From Siphonodentalium dalli (lineage: Eukaryota > Mollusca > Scaphopoda > Gadilida > Siphonodentaliidae), in assembly GCA_032622095.1 (NCBI GenBank), contig CP136061.1, positions 122,772,754 to 122,836,753 on the forward strand: a stretch of DNA of 64,000 nt. The letters run 5' to 3'. The translations under genes were made by a program, and so were the position numbers. The notes under the pieces are model-generated. The model had not been told where the DNA came from. It did no database searches and saw only the letters and a program-made list of their open reading frames with translations. Positions 33,475-45,119 of this stretch are shown here, piece by piece (position 1 is the stretch's first letter; each line of letters starts with the position of its first letter).

Positions 33475-33569
33475 CAGTAATGCCCTAAATAATCAACTCC
33501 TTAACCACAGCAGAATTATGGGTAATTCCACTGTGGTTATAAAGGAGTCTATTATTAAGGGCATTACTG
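33475..33569. mobile_element. M1, minimal 95-bp copy
   Basis: Only ~48 bp of each terminus remain, meeting at 'gggtaattccactgtgg'. Both ends are flanked by TA. Together with 14928-15039 it shows that internally deleted forms persist with intact termini. Confidence 0.88.
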
Positions 33570-33833
33570 TAAGTTGCTTCTGAATGTTCTTTAACCCCTT
33601 CAACTGTTCTGTGTGGACAAGTCAACCATCTTATTAATAACTGGATAATCGCTGGTGGGTAGTTACTTGATTACCATTTATTCATTTGCGAGATATTCAG
33701 ATGTTTGTTGAACCTATTTTCTGTACGTCCCTACAGATGAATGAATAGGAGTCTCATTGATGGGTTGTTATTTACTAATATTTTCCTCCATTCATATGAA
33801 GGAAAGATCGGCTACATAATTGAGGTGCTTCTA

Positions 33834-34273
33834 TGCCTTGAAATAGTGTGTCTGACATTTGCAGAATGAGGTCCCCCAGAAGGTGAATTTAGTGATGCTA
33901 TCCTGCATGGTGGGCTAGCATCACCAAATTCACCCTCTGTGAACCTCATTCTGCTTTAATATGCCTCAACAGCTATAGGAGACCTAGGACTAGATTGAAG
34001 TTCTTCAGTTGAATTTGGTGATGTTCAACCATTATTCAACTTGAGTATGCATTTTATCTTCTGCATATTAAGGGATATAGAAACTGAGCAGAAGGGAAAA
34101 AGTAACTAAAAAACAATATGTTCATTTGAGACTACAGGTAATTTACTTCCCCGAAGATGAGGCCTATAATAAAAGCAGAATGAGGTCTCCAGAGGGTAAA
34201 TTTGGTGATCACTAAATTCACCCTCATTGTGGACCTCATTCTGCAAATGTCAGACACACTATTTAAAGTCTTG
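33834..34273. mobile_element. M3 double-hairpin element, full length
   Basis: Terminal repeats 'GCCTTGAAATAGTGTGTCTG' at the left and 'CAGACACACTATTTAAAGTC' at the right, each continuing into ACATTTGCAGAATGAGGTC or its complement. First palindrome about 33865-33957, second (deleted at its tip) about 34176-34246. The spacer holds 'aactgagcagaagggaaaaa' and 'cttccccgaagatgaggcct'. No coding sequence. No clear target duplication, so the superfamily is undetermined. Confidence 0.85.
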
Positions 34274-34331
34274 TGATCAGAACATCCTCAAATCACACAT
34301 GAGGAAGAGACCATTTGAATATATAGCTCTC

Positions 34332-34435
34332 ACAGAGCTTTCCGATGAATGGCAACAAGCCATATTTCCGACTAAATCCTGAAAAATTACCCATAATTCT
34401 GCTGTGGTTAAGGAGTCGATTATTTAGGGCATTAC
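34332..34435. mobile_element. M1 palindromic MITE, right arm only
   Basis: From 'cagagctttccgatgaatgg' to 'gggcattac', the last two bases of the terminus being lost. Confidence 0.82.
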
Positions 34436-35486
34436 AATATAAATGCACTTATTTCAATATCAAATGTGTTTATTAATTCAAACATATGGAAGTCAAAACA
34501 CATCATGAAGAAGTTATGGCAGCTTAAAATTTTGTATGCATGACCATCACATATTCCCTTTTAATGTCTGTTTTTCAATTGATTATTTGAGGTTTCGCGA
34601 AGTATAACGCATATTAGAAGAATCCATAGTGATCCGTCTCGAACAAACGTGATGAGAATTTAATGTTTGGGAATCCATAGAAAGTTTACTTACGTAAGTG
34701 GAATTCTTGAATGAGTCCAAATAATTTTTAGTCAAGAGGAGAAGTACGTAACTTAGTTTAGTTATGACCCTAATATATAGAGAACTGTAGGCGTGCTCGA
34801 GTTAAAGTGATGTGAAACACTCCAGTGGGGTGACCAAATATAAATGGAGAACAATCTTGCTCAGTTGTTAATTTTACGAATATTAATCCAAATTTACAAC
34901 ACACACCATCATTTTTATATATTAATTGAATGCAATGAGTCTCGATGGCCAAATCATTCGCGTTAGTTTATCGCCAATAGTTGCGTCCCGAAATGAGATG
35001 TAAATATTTACAGTTGAGTGTAGTTCAGTTGATGTTTTCTATGGAGTGGTACGGTCGATTTCTTTGAGATTTTCGGTGATGCTAGTAGAATGCTATATTT
35101 CCCCAGTTGGCATAGCGCCTGAGTACTAACTTATCAGTTTCACGCACCCGAACAAGTTCATAATATGTCTTTAAGGGATTGGTGGCGATGGATGGTGGGA
35201 GGCGAAGAAGGTTGGAAACCATCTTGCTTGGCACAAAGGGGAAGGTATATCAAATTATATTTTAGGAGACCATTCGGTAGAAGAATCTACGTAGTGATTG
35301 ATGGAAGTTTGTCAGACACGCATGGGAGCTGACATGTGCCGGAGCAAAAATACATCGTTCTTCAACAACTTCCATTCTGGCCTAAACAAAGACACTGGTT
35401 TCATTTCATCTTGGTTATAATATCAATTGTAACATTTCACAGATTGACATTAAATATTTTCATAGCTCAATTTACGTGGGAAATTA
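34436..35486. other. No gene seen
   Basis: No coding or repeat feature recognised. Confidence 0.35.
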
Positions 35487-35518
35487 CAGTAATGTTCTAA
35501 TTAATCGACTCCTTAATT
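35487..35518. mobile_element. M1 terminal fragment
   Basis: CAGTAATGTTCTAATTAATC, 'gactccttaatt', stopping where the 35521-35970 repeat begins. Confidence 0.75.
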
Positions 35519-35520
35519 AG

Positions 35521-35970
35521 ATGATCCTACCCCTTATTCCATTCTATAAATTGTGATATTAAACATTCATTTAATAACAGTAAATTGTGACCTTTGACTT
35601 CCGGATTGTCGTCTGTTTACATTCCGTACGCTACATCTCAAAATACTATGACTTCCAATATTTTTGCAACTAACTCTAATGAATGAAGAGTTTGAAAAGT
35701 TATGTCATTAAATATACAACATTAAATACCCTAAAGAGTCTACTTATCTGGGACTTTCTTGACGTTGGCAAACAATGCATAGTTACGTGAAACGTCATCA
35801 CATGCCTTTAATATAGAAGCCGTGTTAGTTTCGCGTCCCATTTGTTGATTTAAGTATTTTTTGTCGAGGTTTTGGATCGTCTAATAAATAGAATCTGCAA
35901 CTCGTCCCCAGTTTCTAATATAGTGGACTCATTTTGTAAATTCCTCTATAAACTGGGGACGAGTTGTGAA
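35521..35970 (-). repeat. Inverse copy of the 19094-19515 repeat with a terminal hairpin
   Basis: Bases 35521-35900 are the reverse complement of 19150-19515. Beyond that, 'caactcgtccccagttt' (35899) and 'aaactggggacgagttg' (35951) form an inverted repeat around a loop whose sequence is in the opposite orientation to the equivalent part of the other copy. This looks like a hairpin-loop inversion. Confidence 0.78.
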
Positions 35971-36459
35971 TTCTCTATATATATTTTCCGTTTATATCTA
36001 AAAACAGAAATAGAACTGATAGATTGTCCTGATAGATTAATATGAGTTTGTTCATTGAAAGTGATTTAAAATGGTATTTGACTGACAAAATGTGGTCTTT
36101 TTCAAATAATTTATTGATATATACACAACCCATGAGCAAGCGAGCATTAGCAGAACACCTCTTCAAACATTGTTTATGTTTTTGAAGAAGGCGAGCCAGG
36201 TGATGAAATTAATGGTCAAATGATCAACAAGAACAGTGCCTGGTGGGACTGCACCTTCTATAGACTACACATGTTGTAAATGATTTCCATTCTGGTGCAG
36301 ATTTCCTTTCAAATCTTGGGCATTTCCCAGACCATGTGCCAATTCTGTATAAACATCCCTCACAATTTAACCCTTCTCAAGACAATAAAGGATATTCATT
36401 ATCACATTGTTGAATTGATAAAATACGCTTTACTTGTACATTGGAATAACCCTGTTTTT
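35971..36459. other. No gene seen
   Basis: No coding or repeat feature recognised. Confidence 0.35.
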
Positions 36460-36652
36460 TTAATCATTTCTTTACTATAAAATGCTCATTGACAAGTAAT
36501 TCCCTTTTAATATGGAATGTTCAGCTAACATTAGTTCAAGAAATGGCCGTCCTTCTGTACTTGTATTATCTGTTCGTATGTCTGTAGACTGCTTACATTT
36601 CCTTAACATCCAAATAAATAAAAGACAATTCCAATGTATAATTTTTAAATAT
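36460..36652. mobile_element. M4 TTAA-type element, diverged and shortened
   Basis: 'ttaatcatttctttactata', 'aaatgctcattgacaagtaa', 'ttcccttttaatatggaatg', 'ttcag' at one end; 'gttcgtatgtctgtagactg', 'gacaattccaatgtataa' toward the other. Confidence 0.55.
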
Positions 36653-36909
36653 ATTTTCATCAACTTTTTACTTCAAAATATAAATCATATCCTCACTCCC
36701 AGAAGACCAAACGTGTTATCCTACTCTCAAGATGTTATCCTACTCTCAGCACTGTATCATGACGTAATTTTTTTTCGTCATTCAGTATCCTTGTGCGTTA
36801 TTTTAGCAGAAATGTCTGGTGGTGTTGTAGCTTTAAGAACTTATTAGGTCTAACCATGTGTTTCATTGTGGTCTGGGTCATAATAAACTGGTATAGAAAA
36901 TATAATAGA

Positions 36910-37039
36910 TTAAACTGTTCTGAGTAGCATACAGTATTTCTCATGAGATGGGAGTTATTTTCACTTGGCTAGCGCCTCATAAAATAATCGTTTGCATCTC
37001 ACTCGAGGAGAAAAACCATAAGCTACTCAGAACAGTTAA
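36910..37039. mobile_element. Foldback element with 18-19 bp terminal repeats
   Basis: TTAAACTGTTCTGAGTAGC at the left and GCTACTCAGAACAGTTAA at the right, with weaker pairing inward (tttctcatgagatgggag / gcatctcactcgaggagaaa). About 130 bp. Only one copy was seen in the window. Confidence 0.65.
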
Positions 37040-37086
37040 TTATTGTCTATATATTATATGGGTGGGGGAATCAGCCCTGTTAATAA

Positions 37087-37274
37087 CAGTAATGCCCTAA
37101 ATAATCAATTCCTTAACCACAGCATAATTATGTGTAACTTTTCAGGATTTAGTCGGAAATATGGCTTGTTGCCATTCACCGGAAAGCTCTCGGTGAGCCA
37201 TATTTCCTACTAAATCCTAAAAAGTTAGCCATAATTTGCTGTGGTTAAGGAGTCGATTATTTAGGGCATTACTG
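37087..37274. mobile_element. M1 palindromic MITE, nearly full length
   Basis: 188 bp. The right arm lacks 'gagctttccgatgaatggca' near the centre, so the arms meet at 'gctctcggtgagccatattt'. TA on the right flank. Confidence 0.9.
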
Positions 37275-38305
37275 TAGCATCGGCTATCAGCTGAGCCGAG
37301 GCAAAACCATAGGCATAAAGAAATTTTGGCGGCTATATTTTTTTAGACGAGGCAAATTTCAGAACCTGCCAATGTTTTTTTTGCAAAATTTAAAGAAATT
37401 GCTGATCATTGTGTTGCATATAGATGTGGAAATCTGCAGACAGTAAACATTTATTGTAGAATGTCAAGGACTACCAGTATTTTGAGCCAGTCATGACAAT
37501 GGACCAAGTTCAATTTAATATAAACTAAAGAGTTACCATGTATGTGTAGAGCATGCAATTATGCAGACCCCAGGTTTTTAGCCAAGGAAAAATTTCTGGC
37601 CTAAGCAATTTTTTTACCCCACAGGCCAATTTTGGCTAATTAACAGTGCTGGGGAATCCATTCAGTATAGAAAGGGATAACACCTCGTCCTGACAGGACA
37701 GTTCAAGCTCTGTCCCCATGAGGACGAATATCGTTGAAACTGGCATAATCGCCAATCAGCTCTAACTTACTAGATGGCAATAACTTGTGAAATGTAAGAC
37801 CAATAAGCCCCCACATACGACCAATGATTGAATTACAAGAGTACGAAATTTGTAACCAAATAATTACCAACATTGATCAAACTCGACAAGCGTTCTCGAC
37901 TGGATGGCCCGAATCTGTAGCAAGAGTAGGAAAGGATCCCGATATTGATCACATTTTTTTGTAATGCATTTTTATGCGATTGTTAATAGGTTCTAAGTCC
38001 TAGTAGATCGGTGACATAAGATGAATTTAAATATGTAGCTCTCCGACAGAGCTTTCTATCTCTGATGTGTTATTGCGTTTAGATGTGAAGCTGTGGGTAT
38101 ATTACGCCATAAGTCTCACGCTGACAATATCTCGTTCTCGGTGTCTAGGAATTGCTTTTGTTGTATGTAGCTTAACGATCCATTACACCTTTATACAAAA
38201 ATAAAATCTATACTGAGGTTAAAAGTGACTTAATAGCTTGATTACTATTTGAATACTTATATACTCACTTTATATGTCTGAGTGTCTCCTTGGTATCATA
38301 ACATA
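37275..38305. other. No gene seen
   Basis: 'acacctcgtcctgacaggac' and 'cgtcctgacaggacagttca' (37681-37700) is a short inverted repeat. Otherwise unremarkable. Confidence 0.35.
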
Positions 38306-38505
38306 CAGTAATGCCCTAAATAATCGACTCCTTAACCACAGCAGAATTATGGGTAATTTTTCAGGATTTAGTCGGAAATATGGCTTGTTGCCATTCATCG
38401 GAAAGCTCTCCAATGAATGGCAACAAACCATATTTCCAACTAAATCCTGAAAAGTTACCCATAATTCTGCTGTGGTTAAGGAGTCGATTATTTAGGGCAT
38501 TACTG
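38306..38505. mobile_element. M1 palindromic MITE, full length with trimmed centre
   Basis: 200 bp. The centre is 'cggaaagctctccaatgaat', so the innermost few bases of the palindrome are gone. TA flanks present on both sides. Confidence 0.92.
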
Positions 38506-39118
38506 TACATGGCTAAATTGGAAGATTAAAGAGCGTTTCATGTTTTATAGCCATTTATTTTTAACGATGAAAATAATGTACCAATATGTATCAAATATGT
38601 ATGGAAATTAAATTCTGATATTGATAACATATCTTGGTAATACATAAGATGAATTAAACGATGGAGCTTTCTATCTAGATGCGAATGGTGGGAATGTTAT
38701 GCAGTGAGTCTCATGCTGACAATATCTCATTCTCAGTTCTATGAATTCTCCTATTGTTGGAGTTCAATTTGTCTCTTGAGCTTGCAGATATTGTGAAGAT
38801 TATGTAACAGGAAATTGCATATAAACGCGAGCATGCTGAAAGCTTTAAATACCAATATATTATCCCTTTATAGAAAAGTGAACCCTTGAAGCTGCCCTCG
38901 ACTGAAGTTATTAAATCCGGTTTTGTCCAGATTTTTATTTATCACATAATTTGGCCATAAAAGCAGTTTCATAATTATCGGTAATAGACACGTTTAATAT
39001 CAGCGCGTGCGATGACGTCACGGCGTTCTTCAAATAACTTGTGATCGCTGTAGTTTATGATTGTTGTTTTCGATGAATATATCGCGTTGCTTCGGGTTTA
39101 TTTGATCATGTGATAAAA
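38506..39118. other. No gene seen; full CRE motif at 39013-39020
   Basis: A perfect TGACGTCA lies in a small CpG-bearing patch (gcgcgtgcgatgacgtcacg). No exon nearby was recognised. Confidence 0.35.
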
Positions 39119-39264
39119 GGTATCTCACACTCGTCCTATTTTATACGTAATTTATCAACCTTGTCCTCTAAATTCTATTTGAGCCTCGGTAAACCTCGGG
39201 TCAAATCGAATTTAGTGAACTCGGTTGATAAATTCCGTATAAAATAGAAACTCATGTGAGATCC
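39119..39264. mobile_element. Foldback element, ~146 bp imperfect palindrome
   Basis: Left arm 'tctcacactcgtcctatttt', 'atacgtaatttatcaacc', 'aaattctatttgagcctcgg'; the right arm is the complement with about 15% mismatches ('cctcgggtcaaatcgaattt', 'ggttgataaattccgtat', 'aaaatagaaactcatgtgag'). The centre is 'cctcggtaaacctcggg'. No other copy in this window. Confidence 0.75.
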
Positions 39265-39340
39265 TCCATGTTTGAGATTCAACAATTCTTATATTATTAC
39301 ATAACTGATGATGACATGTCATAACTTTAGGGATGAGTGT

Positions 39341-39484
39341 TTCAACCCTTTCTATACTAAATGGATTCTCCCATTCAGTTACAAATGTATACATTAGAAT
39401 GGTCTATTATTAATTTTGAGGGATATCTGGGTGATATCAGCAGACGACAGATAATACAAGTACATTGCAAAATGAGTATTAGAC
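39341..39484. mobile_element. M4 TTAA-type element, internally deleted
   Basis: 'CAACCCTTTCTATACTAAAT', 'ggattctcccattcagttac', 'acattagaatggtctattat' and then, after a deletion, 'tgcaaaatgagtattaga'. Both outer ends are recognisable. Confidence 0.65.
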
Positions 39485-40016
39485 CGTTGTGCCCACACTT
39501 GCTCTTCAGATAATCGCCATCCCTAAATTGCGATATATATTAATAGAAAGAAGAACTCTTCTTCTAAGTTGTTCGGCCACATAGACTTAAGTTAAGTTTC
39601 TTTATCAATTATATTATAAAGTCCACATAAAACTATTTCTTGTGACTTATTTAAATCTCTGGAACCTGGCAGGAATGGTACAAAAAAGCCAATTTAATAC
39701 TGGGTATAATTACTGCCAAAGGCCTTCATTAAAATGACTTTGTAAAAGGACATAGGCTAATTGATACAGTGTTTAGGAATATTACCCAGTGGACTTGTAT
39801 AATATATACATGTATTTAGTGTTAGCATTTTTCCTCACAACGTGATGCAAATGTCACTCAAACTCAGTGCATATATATTCTGATTTTATACTGAAATTAT
39901 AGCTGATATGACAGAGCATTTTGGCCTTCCGATGAATACCATTGGTGCTTGAAGCAACCAATCTATTAAGGGGGCAAAACTTCAACAAAAGGGCATGCTT
40001 TTATAACCCCCTCCAG
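39485..40016. other. No gene seen
   Basis: No coding or repeat feature recognised. Confidence 0.35.
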
Positions 40017-40490
40017 CAATCAAAGGGTTTAATTGCCCCTCTTACAATTTGACCAGCAACACATTATATAAAGCCATCATGTGGAACATTGCATGTTTTG
40101 TAATTTGTGTCGAGTATTAATTTAATTGATTTTTTAATCATGTTCCAATCAGTTCCAATGTATACTAAAGTTTGGGAAATTTCATTTCAATCAAAGCCCT
40201 CATACAATTTGACCATCAACATGTTACACCATTATACGGATCATCGCATGTTCTGTAAATAAGTATTAATTTCATTTTTTTTCTCCATAAATAACATTCC
40301 AATGTAAACGATCGGAACTGAATGGGAAATTTCATTTAGTATTAAATCAAAGCCAAAGGGTTAAATTGCCCTCGTACAATTTGACCAGCAACTTGTTACA
40401 CCAGCGTATGGATTATCACATGTTCTGTAATTGTGATTACTAATTTCATTGGTCGAAAAACACCCATCAGTAGCTGCATGCTCTGTAACT
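40017..40490 (+). repeat. Tandem repeat, three units of ~165 bp plus a partial fourth
   Basis: 'tacaatttgaccagcaac' recurs at 40043, 40203 (accatcaac) and 40375. Each unit also has 'tgttctgtaa', 'agtattaatttcatt' and 'aatcaaagccaaagggttaa'-like parts. Units are 80-90% alike by eye. Confidence 0.75.
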
Positions 40491-40904
40491 GTCATATTTA
40501 CATAGTAATAATTAAATCTGGGATAACATGCATTTCCCCCGGCTATCTAATTGATGAGAAATGTTTTGATATTGGTCCATATACTTGGCGCACACTCATT
40601 TTTCTCCATGACTATCCCATCAGAATAAGCTGTCACCAGTTGTAACAGCCCTATGCATATCTCTGTCCATTATTGAGATGAAAATTGTATCTTTTCTGTC
40701 AAAGCTATCAATTGATTGGACGTTCTGCATTCTGTTATAACAGCATTTGCATACTTTAGATCTCTCCAGAGATATTAAGGGTGAGCATTGCAATGATTTT
40801 CTGTGTGAAATACAGGAATTTATTGCTATATCAGACCGTGCATTAAAATAGTCTGCCTATTCCGCAGAACACAAATCAAAGATGTGGTATAAACGATCAC
40901 CACC

Positions 40905-41291
40905 CAGGCCTGTCATTTGCAGAATGAGGCCCCAGCGGGTGAAATTAGTGATGCTATCCCGCATAGCGGGCTAGCATCACTAAATTCACCTCTCTGGAAT
41001 TTTAGTTTCTTTATTATAAAATTTCTACCAAAACTTCTTCACATAAATTCTATTTCTTTTTTAGTTTAGTTATATCTCCAAATTGGCAGACGACACATTG
41101 CATAATCAAGGTTCCCAATCGGGTGTACATCACAATATTCACCATTTGGGAACTATGTTTACCATAGCAGATGAGGCCATGCAGAATGAGATCCCCCAGA
41201 GGATGAAATTGGTGATGCTAGCCCACTGTGTGGGATAGCATCACTAAATTCACCCTCTGGGAACCTCATTCTGCTAATGACAGGTACACTA
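40905..41291 (-). mobile_element. M3 double-hairpin element, full length
   Basis: Palindromes at about 40917-40993 and 41183-41275 with tips 'gctatcccgcatagcgggct' and 'agcccactgtgtgggatagc'. The spacer is in inverse orientation relative to 33834-34273 ('ggttcccaatcgggtgtaca', 'tagcagatgaggcc'). The outer terminal repeats are shortened ('aggcctgtcatttgcagaat', 'gacaggtacact'). Confidence 0.8.
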
Positions 41292-42069
41292 AGCTCAGAC
41301 TTGTCACTCCGAGCTTCATTTCATCAGTATTCTGGAGTAAAATTAAGCGATAATTAATTAAAATGGTCCTGGACAGGTTGTCGGCATCTTACCTACTCAC
41401 GTTTATGGATTATTCTTGGTAGAACCAGCCATGGACAATTACAGGCCCAAGCTGAACACTGGCCACTTTCCCAATGACAAAAATAGCACTTTTTTCCACA
41501 ATTTCCAGTCTAAAATTTCCCAAATTACAAAAAAAAAAGACTGATTTTAGAATGGGGATCCTCCACCTTCACTTGATATTAATATTTGTTTGTTATTTGG
41601 AAGTGATTAGTTCATGGGTTGGTACTCAGTACTCAACAAATTACTTTGAAATTTTCCCATTGACAGGCAGTTCCCCTATTCCAATCAGGATAGGATAACT
41701 CCTGACTCGATCACATATGCACAATGACTGAAATATAATTTTTAATTTAATATTTCTCAAATATTGATTGATTGCTTATGTGGCACAACAAATTTCAAAC
41801 TCCATAGCATAAAGTCTACCCATAAATAATCTGCTTGTTTAATTTTGATTTTGTTTAGTCAAAGGAAATTCTCCATCTTTTGCAACAAAATTAAAACTGC
41901 AGACGTCATGGCATTAATATTTATATGGTTTTGTGACTTTTGTCACAGCATAAACTTTAATATCCATAGCTATAGCACCATAGATACAGACAAAGAATAC
42001 AGTCAAAATTGGCTGAGCATTGAGATTCAAAAACTCACTCGGTTTAAAAATTTCTCACTATACTAACTG
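41292..42069. other. No gene seen
   Basis: No coding or repeat feature recognised. Confidence 0.35.
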
Positions 42070-42242
42070 CAGTAATGCTCTAAATAATCGACTCCTCGGA
42101 AATATGGCTTGTTGCCATTCATCGGAAAACTCTCAGTGAGAGCTTTCCGATGAATGGCAACAAGCCATATTTCCGACTAAATCCTGAAAAGTTACCCATA
42201 ATTCTGCTGTGGTTAAGGAGTCGATTATTTAGAGCATTACTG
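42070..42242. mobile_element. M1 palindromic MITE, left arm internally deleted
   Basis: The left arm jumps from 'taatcgactcct' to 'cggaaatatggcttgttgcc', missing ~40 bp; the right arm is complete. Both termini read GCTCTAAATAATCG, the same symmetric T variant of GCCC. Confidence 0.9.
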
Positions 42243-42281
42243 TATACACTGAATACATTGAAAATAATTTGCCTGAAATTG

Positions 42282-42306
42282 CTTATTTTTTTCTTTTCAG
42301 GTAAGT
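42282..42306 (+). other. Candidate recursive splice site (zero-length exon)
   Basis: TTATTTTTTTCTTTTCAG is followed at once by GTAAGTGG; the junction lies between 42300 and 42301. A strong acceptor abutting a consensus donor is the signature of recursive splice sites known in long Drosophila and vertebrate introns. Alternatively it is the start of a plus-strand exon that happens to begin GTAAGT, or chance. It lies 40 bp beyond an M1 copy. Confidence 0.4.
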
Positions 42307-42873
42307 GGAAACGATCCTTTATATACCGTTAAAACTTGAACATGTAGGTGAGTCTATAGGTGAGTCTATCAGGTTACAGCTCTCTATGAAATGCCTGATT
42401 TCCTCAACAGACTTTGGAGATGCATATTGCTTTAACACTTTAATATTCCACACCAATTGACGTGAGGCACATGTATTCAATGAAATCTCAGCCATTGAAT
42501 ACATAGTATTGTATACCTCTAGTGGAATACAAGCCAGAACTATTTTGGTTGACGTTGTCGCCAAGAAAGATGACATACATTACATCATTGATCTGCTTCG
42601 AGTGTGCCCTGATCATTACTGGTTATTCATCAGACTTAAATCACAATAGAGGTAGCTATATAGTATCAATGAAGGTGACAGTCATGGATTGAACTTATCT
42701 GGCACAATGGTGTTGAATAAATACAGAACACAACTTGCATCGTAATCTCAAATCTTTTATGGAACTCGTTGCGGACAGCGCGTATACATGTAGTTAGATT
42801 TCAATTGAGCTACGTTCTTGCGAAATATATCCATACGCCATCCGTAACTCATTCGATAAAAGATTCTCGATTA
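42307..42873. other. No certain gene
   Basis: A minus-strand frame at 42319-42576 (85 codons) has protein-like composition but no recognisable domain and no good splice context; not called. Confidence 0.3.
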
Positions 42874-43029
42874 AATAAGAGAATGCACTGTCTACAAGGT
42901 CAAGGTAAATATTGTTAGACCAATGTATTCTCTTAATATGTATGTGATGCTCCCTATGGGAGACTCGCATATATAAGTGAATGCATTCGCACATGGAATT
43001 TCTGGAAGCTCCAGTCATGGAAGGTTTAA
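42874..43029. mobile_element. M2 element, right part
   Basis: Begins inside the distal arm of hairpin one ('aataagagaatgcactgtct'), then the spacer 'acaaggtcaaggtaaatatt', hairpin two, and 'ctggaagctccagtcatgga', 'aggtttaaa' at the right end. Confidence 0.75.
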
Positions 43030-43118
43030 ATAATAATTATTTCAACCCTAGATTAACAAGAAAATAGTGTTGAATAGAATTAAAAATGATAAGAATAGAG
43101 AAGGGGGAAGAGGATCTA

Positions 43119-43328
43119 CAGTAATGCCCTAAATAATTGACTCCTTAACCACAGCAGAATTATGGGTAACTTTTCAGGATTTAGTCGGAAATATGGCTTG
43201 TTGCCATTCATCGGAAAATCAGTGAGAGCTTTCCGATGAATGGCAACAAGCCATATTTCCGACTAAATCCTGAAAAGTTACCCATAATTCTGCTGTGGTT
43301 AAGGAGTTGATTATTTAGGGCATTACTG
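43119..43328. mobile_element. M1 palindromic MITE, full length
   Basis: 210 bp, TA on both sides. Both arms carry the cytosine form 'gtaacttttcaggattt'. The left arm lost a few bases at the centre ('cggaaaatcagtgagagctt'). Confidence 0.93.
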
Positions 43329-45119
43329 TAACAGAAAGCAGATTCCTGCTTGTATTGAGCCATCTGAGAAAAGATGAAAGGTGGAAAGGAGAAGCAAATA
43401 TAATGAAAATAGTGAAGGTTATATATTAACACTTTGATAAATACTCAAAATGAATGATATGCAATTCCAAATACAATTTTAACTGGGTGCGTGAATCGAT
43501 CCATTCAGTAAAGAAAGGGTATAAAGAGGATTTAACAGCAAGCATGTTCTTCTTCCTTTTTTTGAACTATCTCTTCAGAAATGAAGAAAGGTAGAGAAAG
43601 TGTAGGAGGACATAAACAATTTTACGAGTAAAGATGTATAGCAGCTTCATAGATGGAGACAGCCGTAAGAAATTTGTCAATTGACATTAAATTACCTAAA
43701 TCGTAATGGGTTATCCTTCCAGTAGAAATGATTTAAGGTATCTTTAGCACAAGTCGCAGTGACTTTTTCAGTAACTTCATAAAATATTAATGCGAAAATG
43801 TTTCATCTTAAGATAAAAATCAATAAACGTAGCATCTTAGCTGTGTAACAAAATGGATCTGTGCATGCCAGTGGTGCATTTGTCACCTCAGAGCAGTGCG
43901 GCAATTTTTATCCCATTTGCCTCTTGAGAAACTTTGTATTCACTTGAATGATTTATTTACATTGCTTCCTGATTTCTCGCTTCGTTGCTCAGTAAATGTT
44001 AGAGTTTCTGGGTCAGTAAACCTTCAAGACTCTCAAGGAATAATGATCATAACGAGGTACAGACTTTGGCGTTGGAATTTTCTTGGCAACTCAGTATGAA
44101 ATTTTTAATGAATATTACCTTTCTGATGAATTAATGATTTTCAGTTTTCTGAATTGCAGTAAAATGTTTATCATGGATGTGGTTCTATGCTTTTTTTGCT
44201 CATCTTCATGAGTTTGAGCTATATTTCTCTAGTTTACTTGGTATTAAACTATGAATTTTGTGATGAAATATACCCTCTGCATGAATAAATGATTCTAAGT
44301 TTTTAGAAATGCTATAAAATTTTAATAATTTTTGGTGATTTTATGCATATTTGTATAGTTCTCTTTTCTTGAAAATATTATAATGGATGGTTGGATATAA
44401 GAAATTAATAAATAATATTTTCTAGCAATATAGATATTGAGCATTATGATATGCAACCACATCGGTTCAAATATAATATACTAGTTGAAGTATTAATACT
44501 TGTATAATAGGTATGGAAAGTTTGTAGAATGGACAATTTTCACTTAAAAGATTGTTTATTTGTTTGATAAATTTGGGAGCTTTGAATAATATCTTAGAGA
44601 ACTGCCTGTTAAAATGTGTAAAGAATATGTGAACAACTTATAGAATTTCTTATTGAATACAAAAACTTAAAATTACCATTTTTTCAGAGATTTTGTCTAC
44701 AATTTTTGGGTTGAGTCATCCAAATATAATATAATGGAAGTGTGTTCTCTATTCATTGGCGAACATCTAGGAAAAGTACTGTAGGACCATTGTATTGATT
44801 GATTTTGTAAAATATGATAATCTACTCCTTCATAAAAAAAATTGATAGCAACAGTGTCATGAATCGTGGGAAAAAAATCTCTAAACAATACCTTAATTTG
44901 CCCAATGTATGAAACTGAATTCAATTAATTTTCAGCTCTATTTATTAAATGATATAATACCTACGAGATCTTAATTCAAAGTTTTATGATCCTCTTAAAC
45001 ACTGGAGATAGTTTACATAATCCTTGGATGGAAGTAATTGATGTGAGGCAAAACAACCACACATCATTGAAATATACATCCTATAAAGTTAAGATTCCAC
45101 CTGTATTTAAATATTAGTG
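43329..45119. other. No gene recognised
   Basis: AT-rich. Several open frames of 65-75 codons lack any domain signature. This is the longest stretch of the window without an identified repeat. Confidence 0.35.

Noticed and set aside
42319-42576. 85-codon minus-strand frame with plausible composition
   Set aside because: No domain, homologue or acceptor could be recognised. It overlaps the plus-strand splice-like motif region only by proximity.
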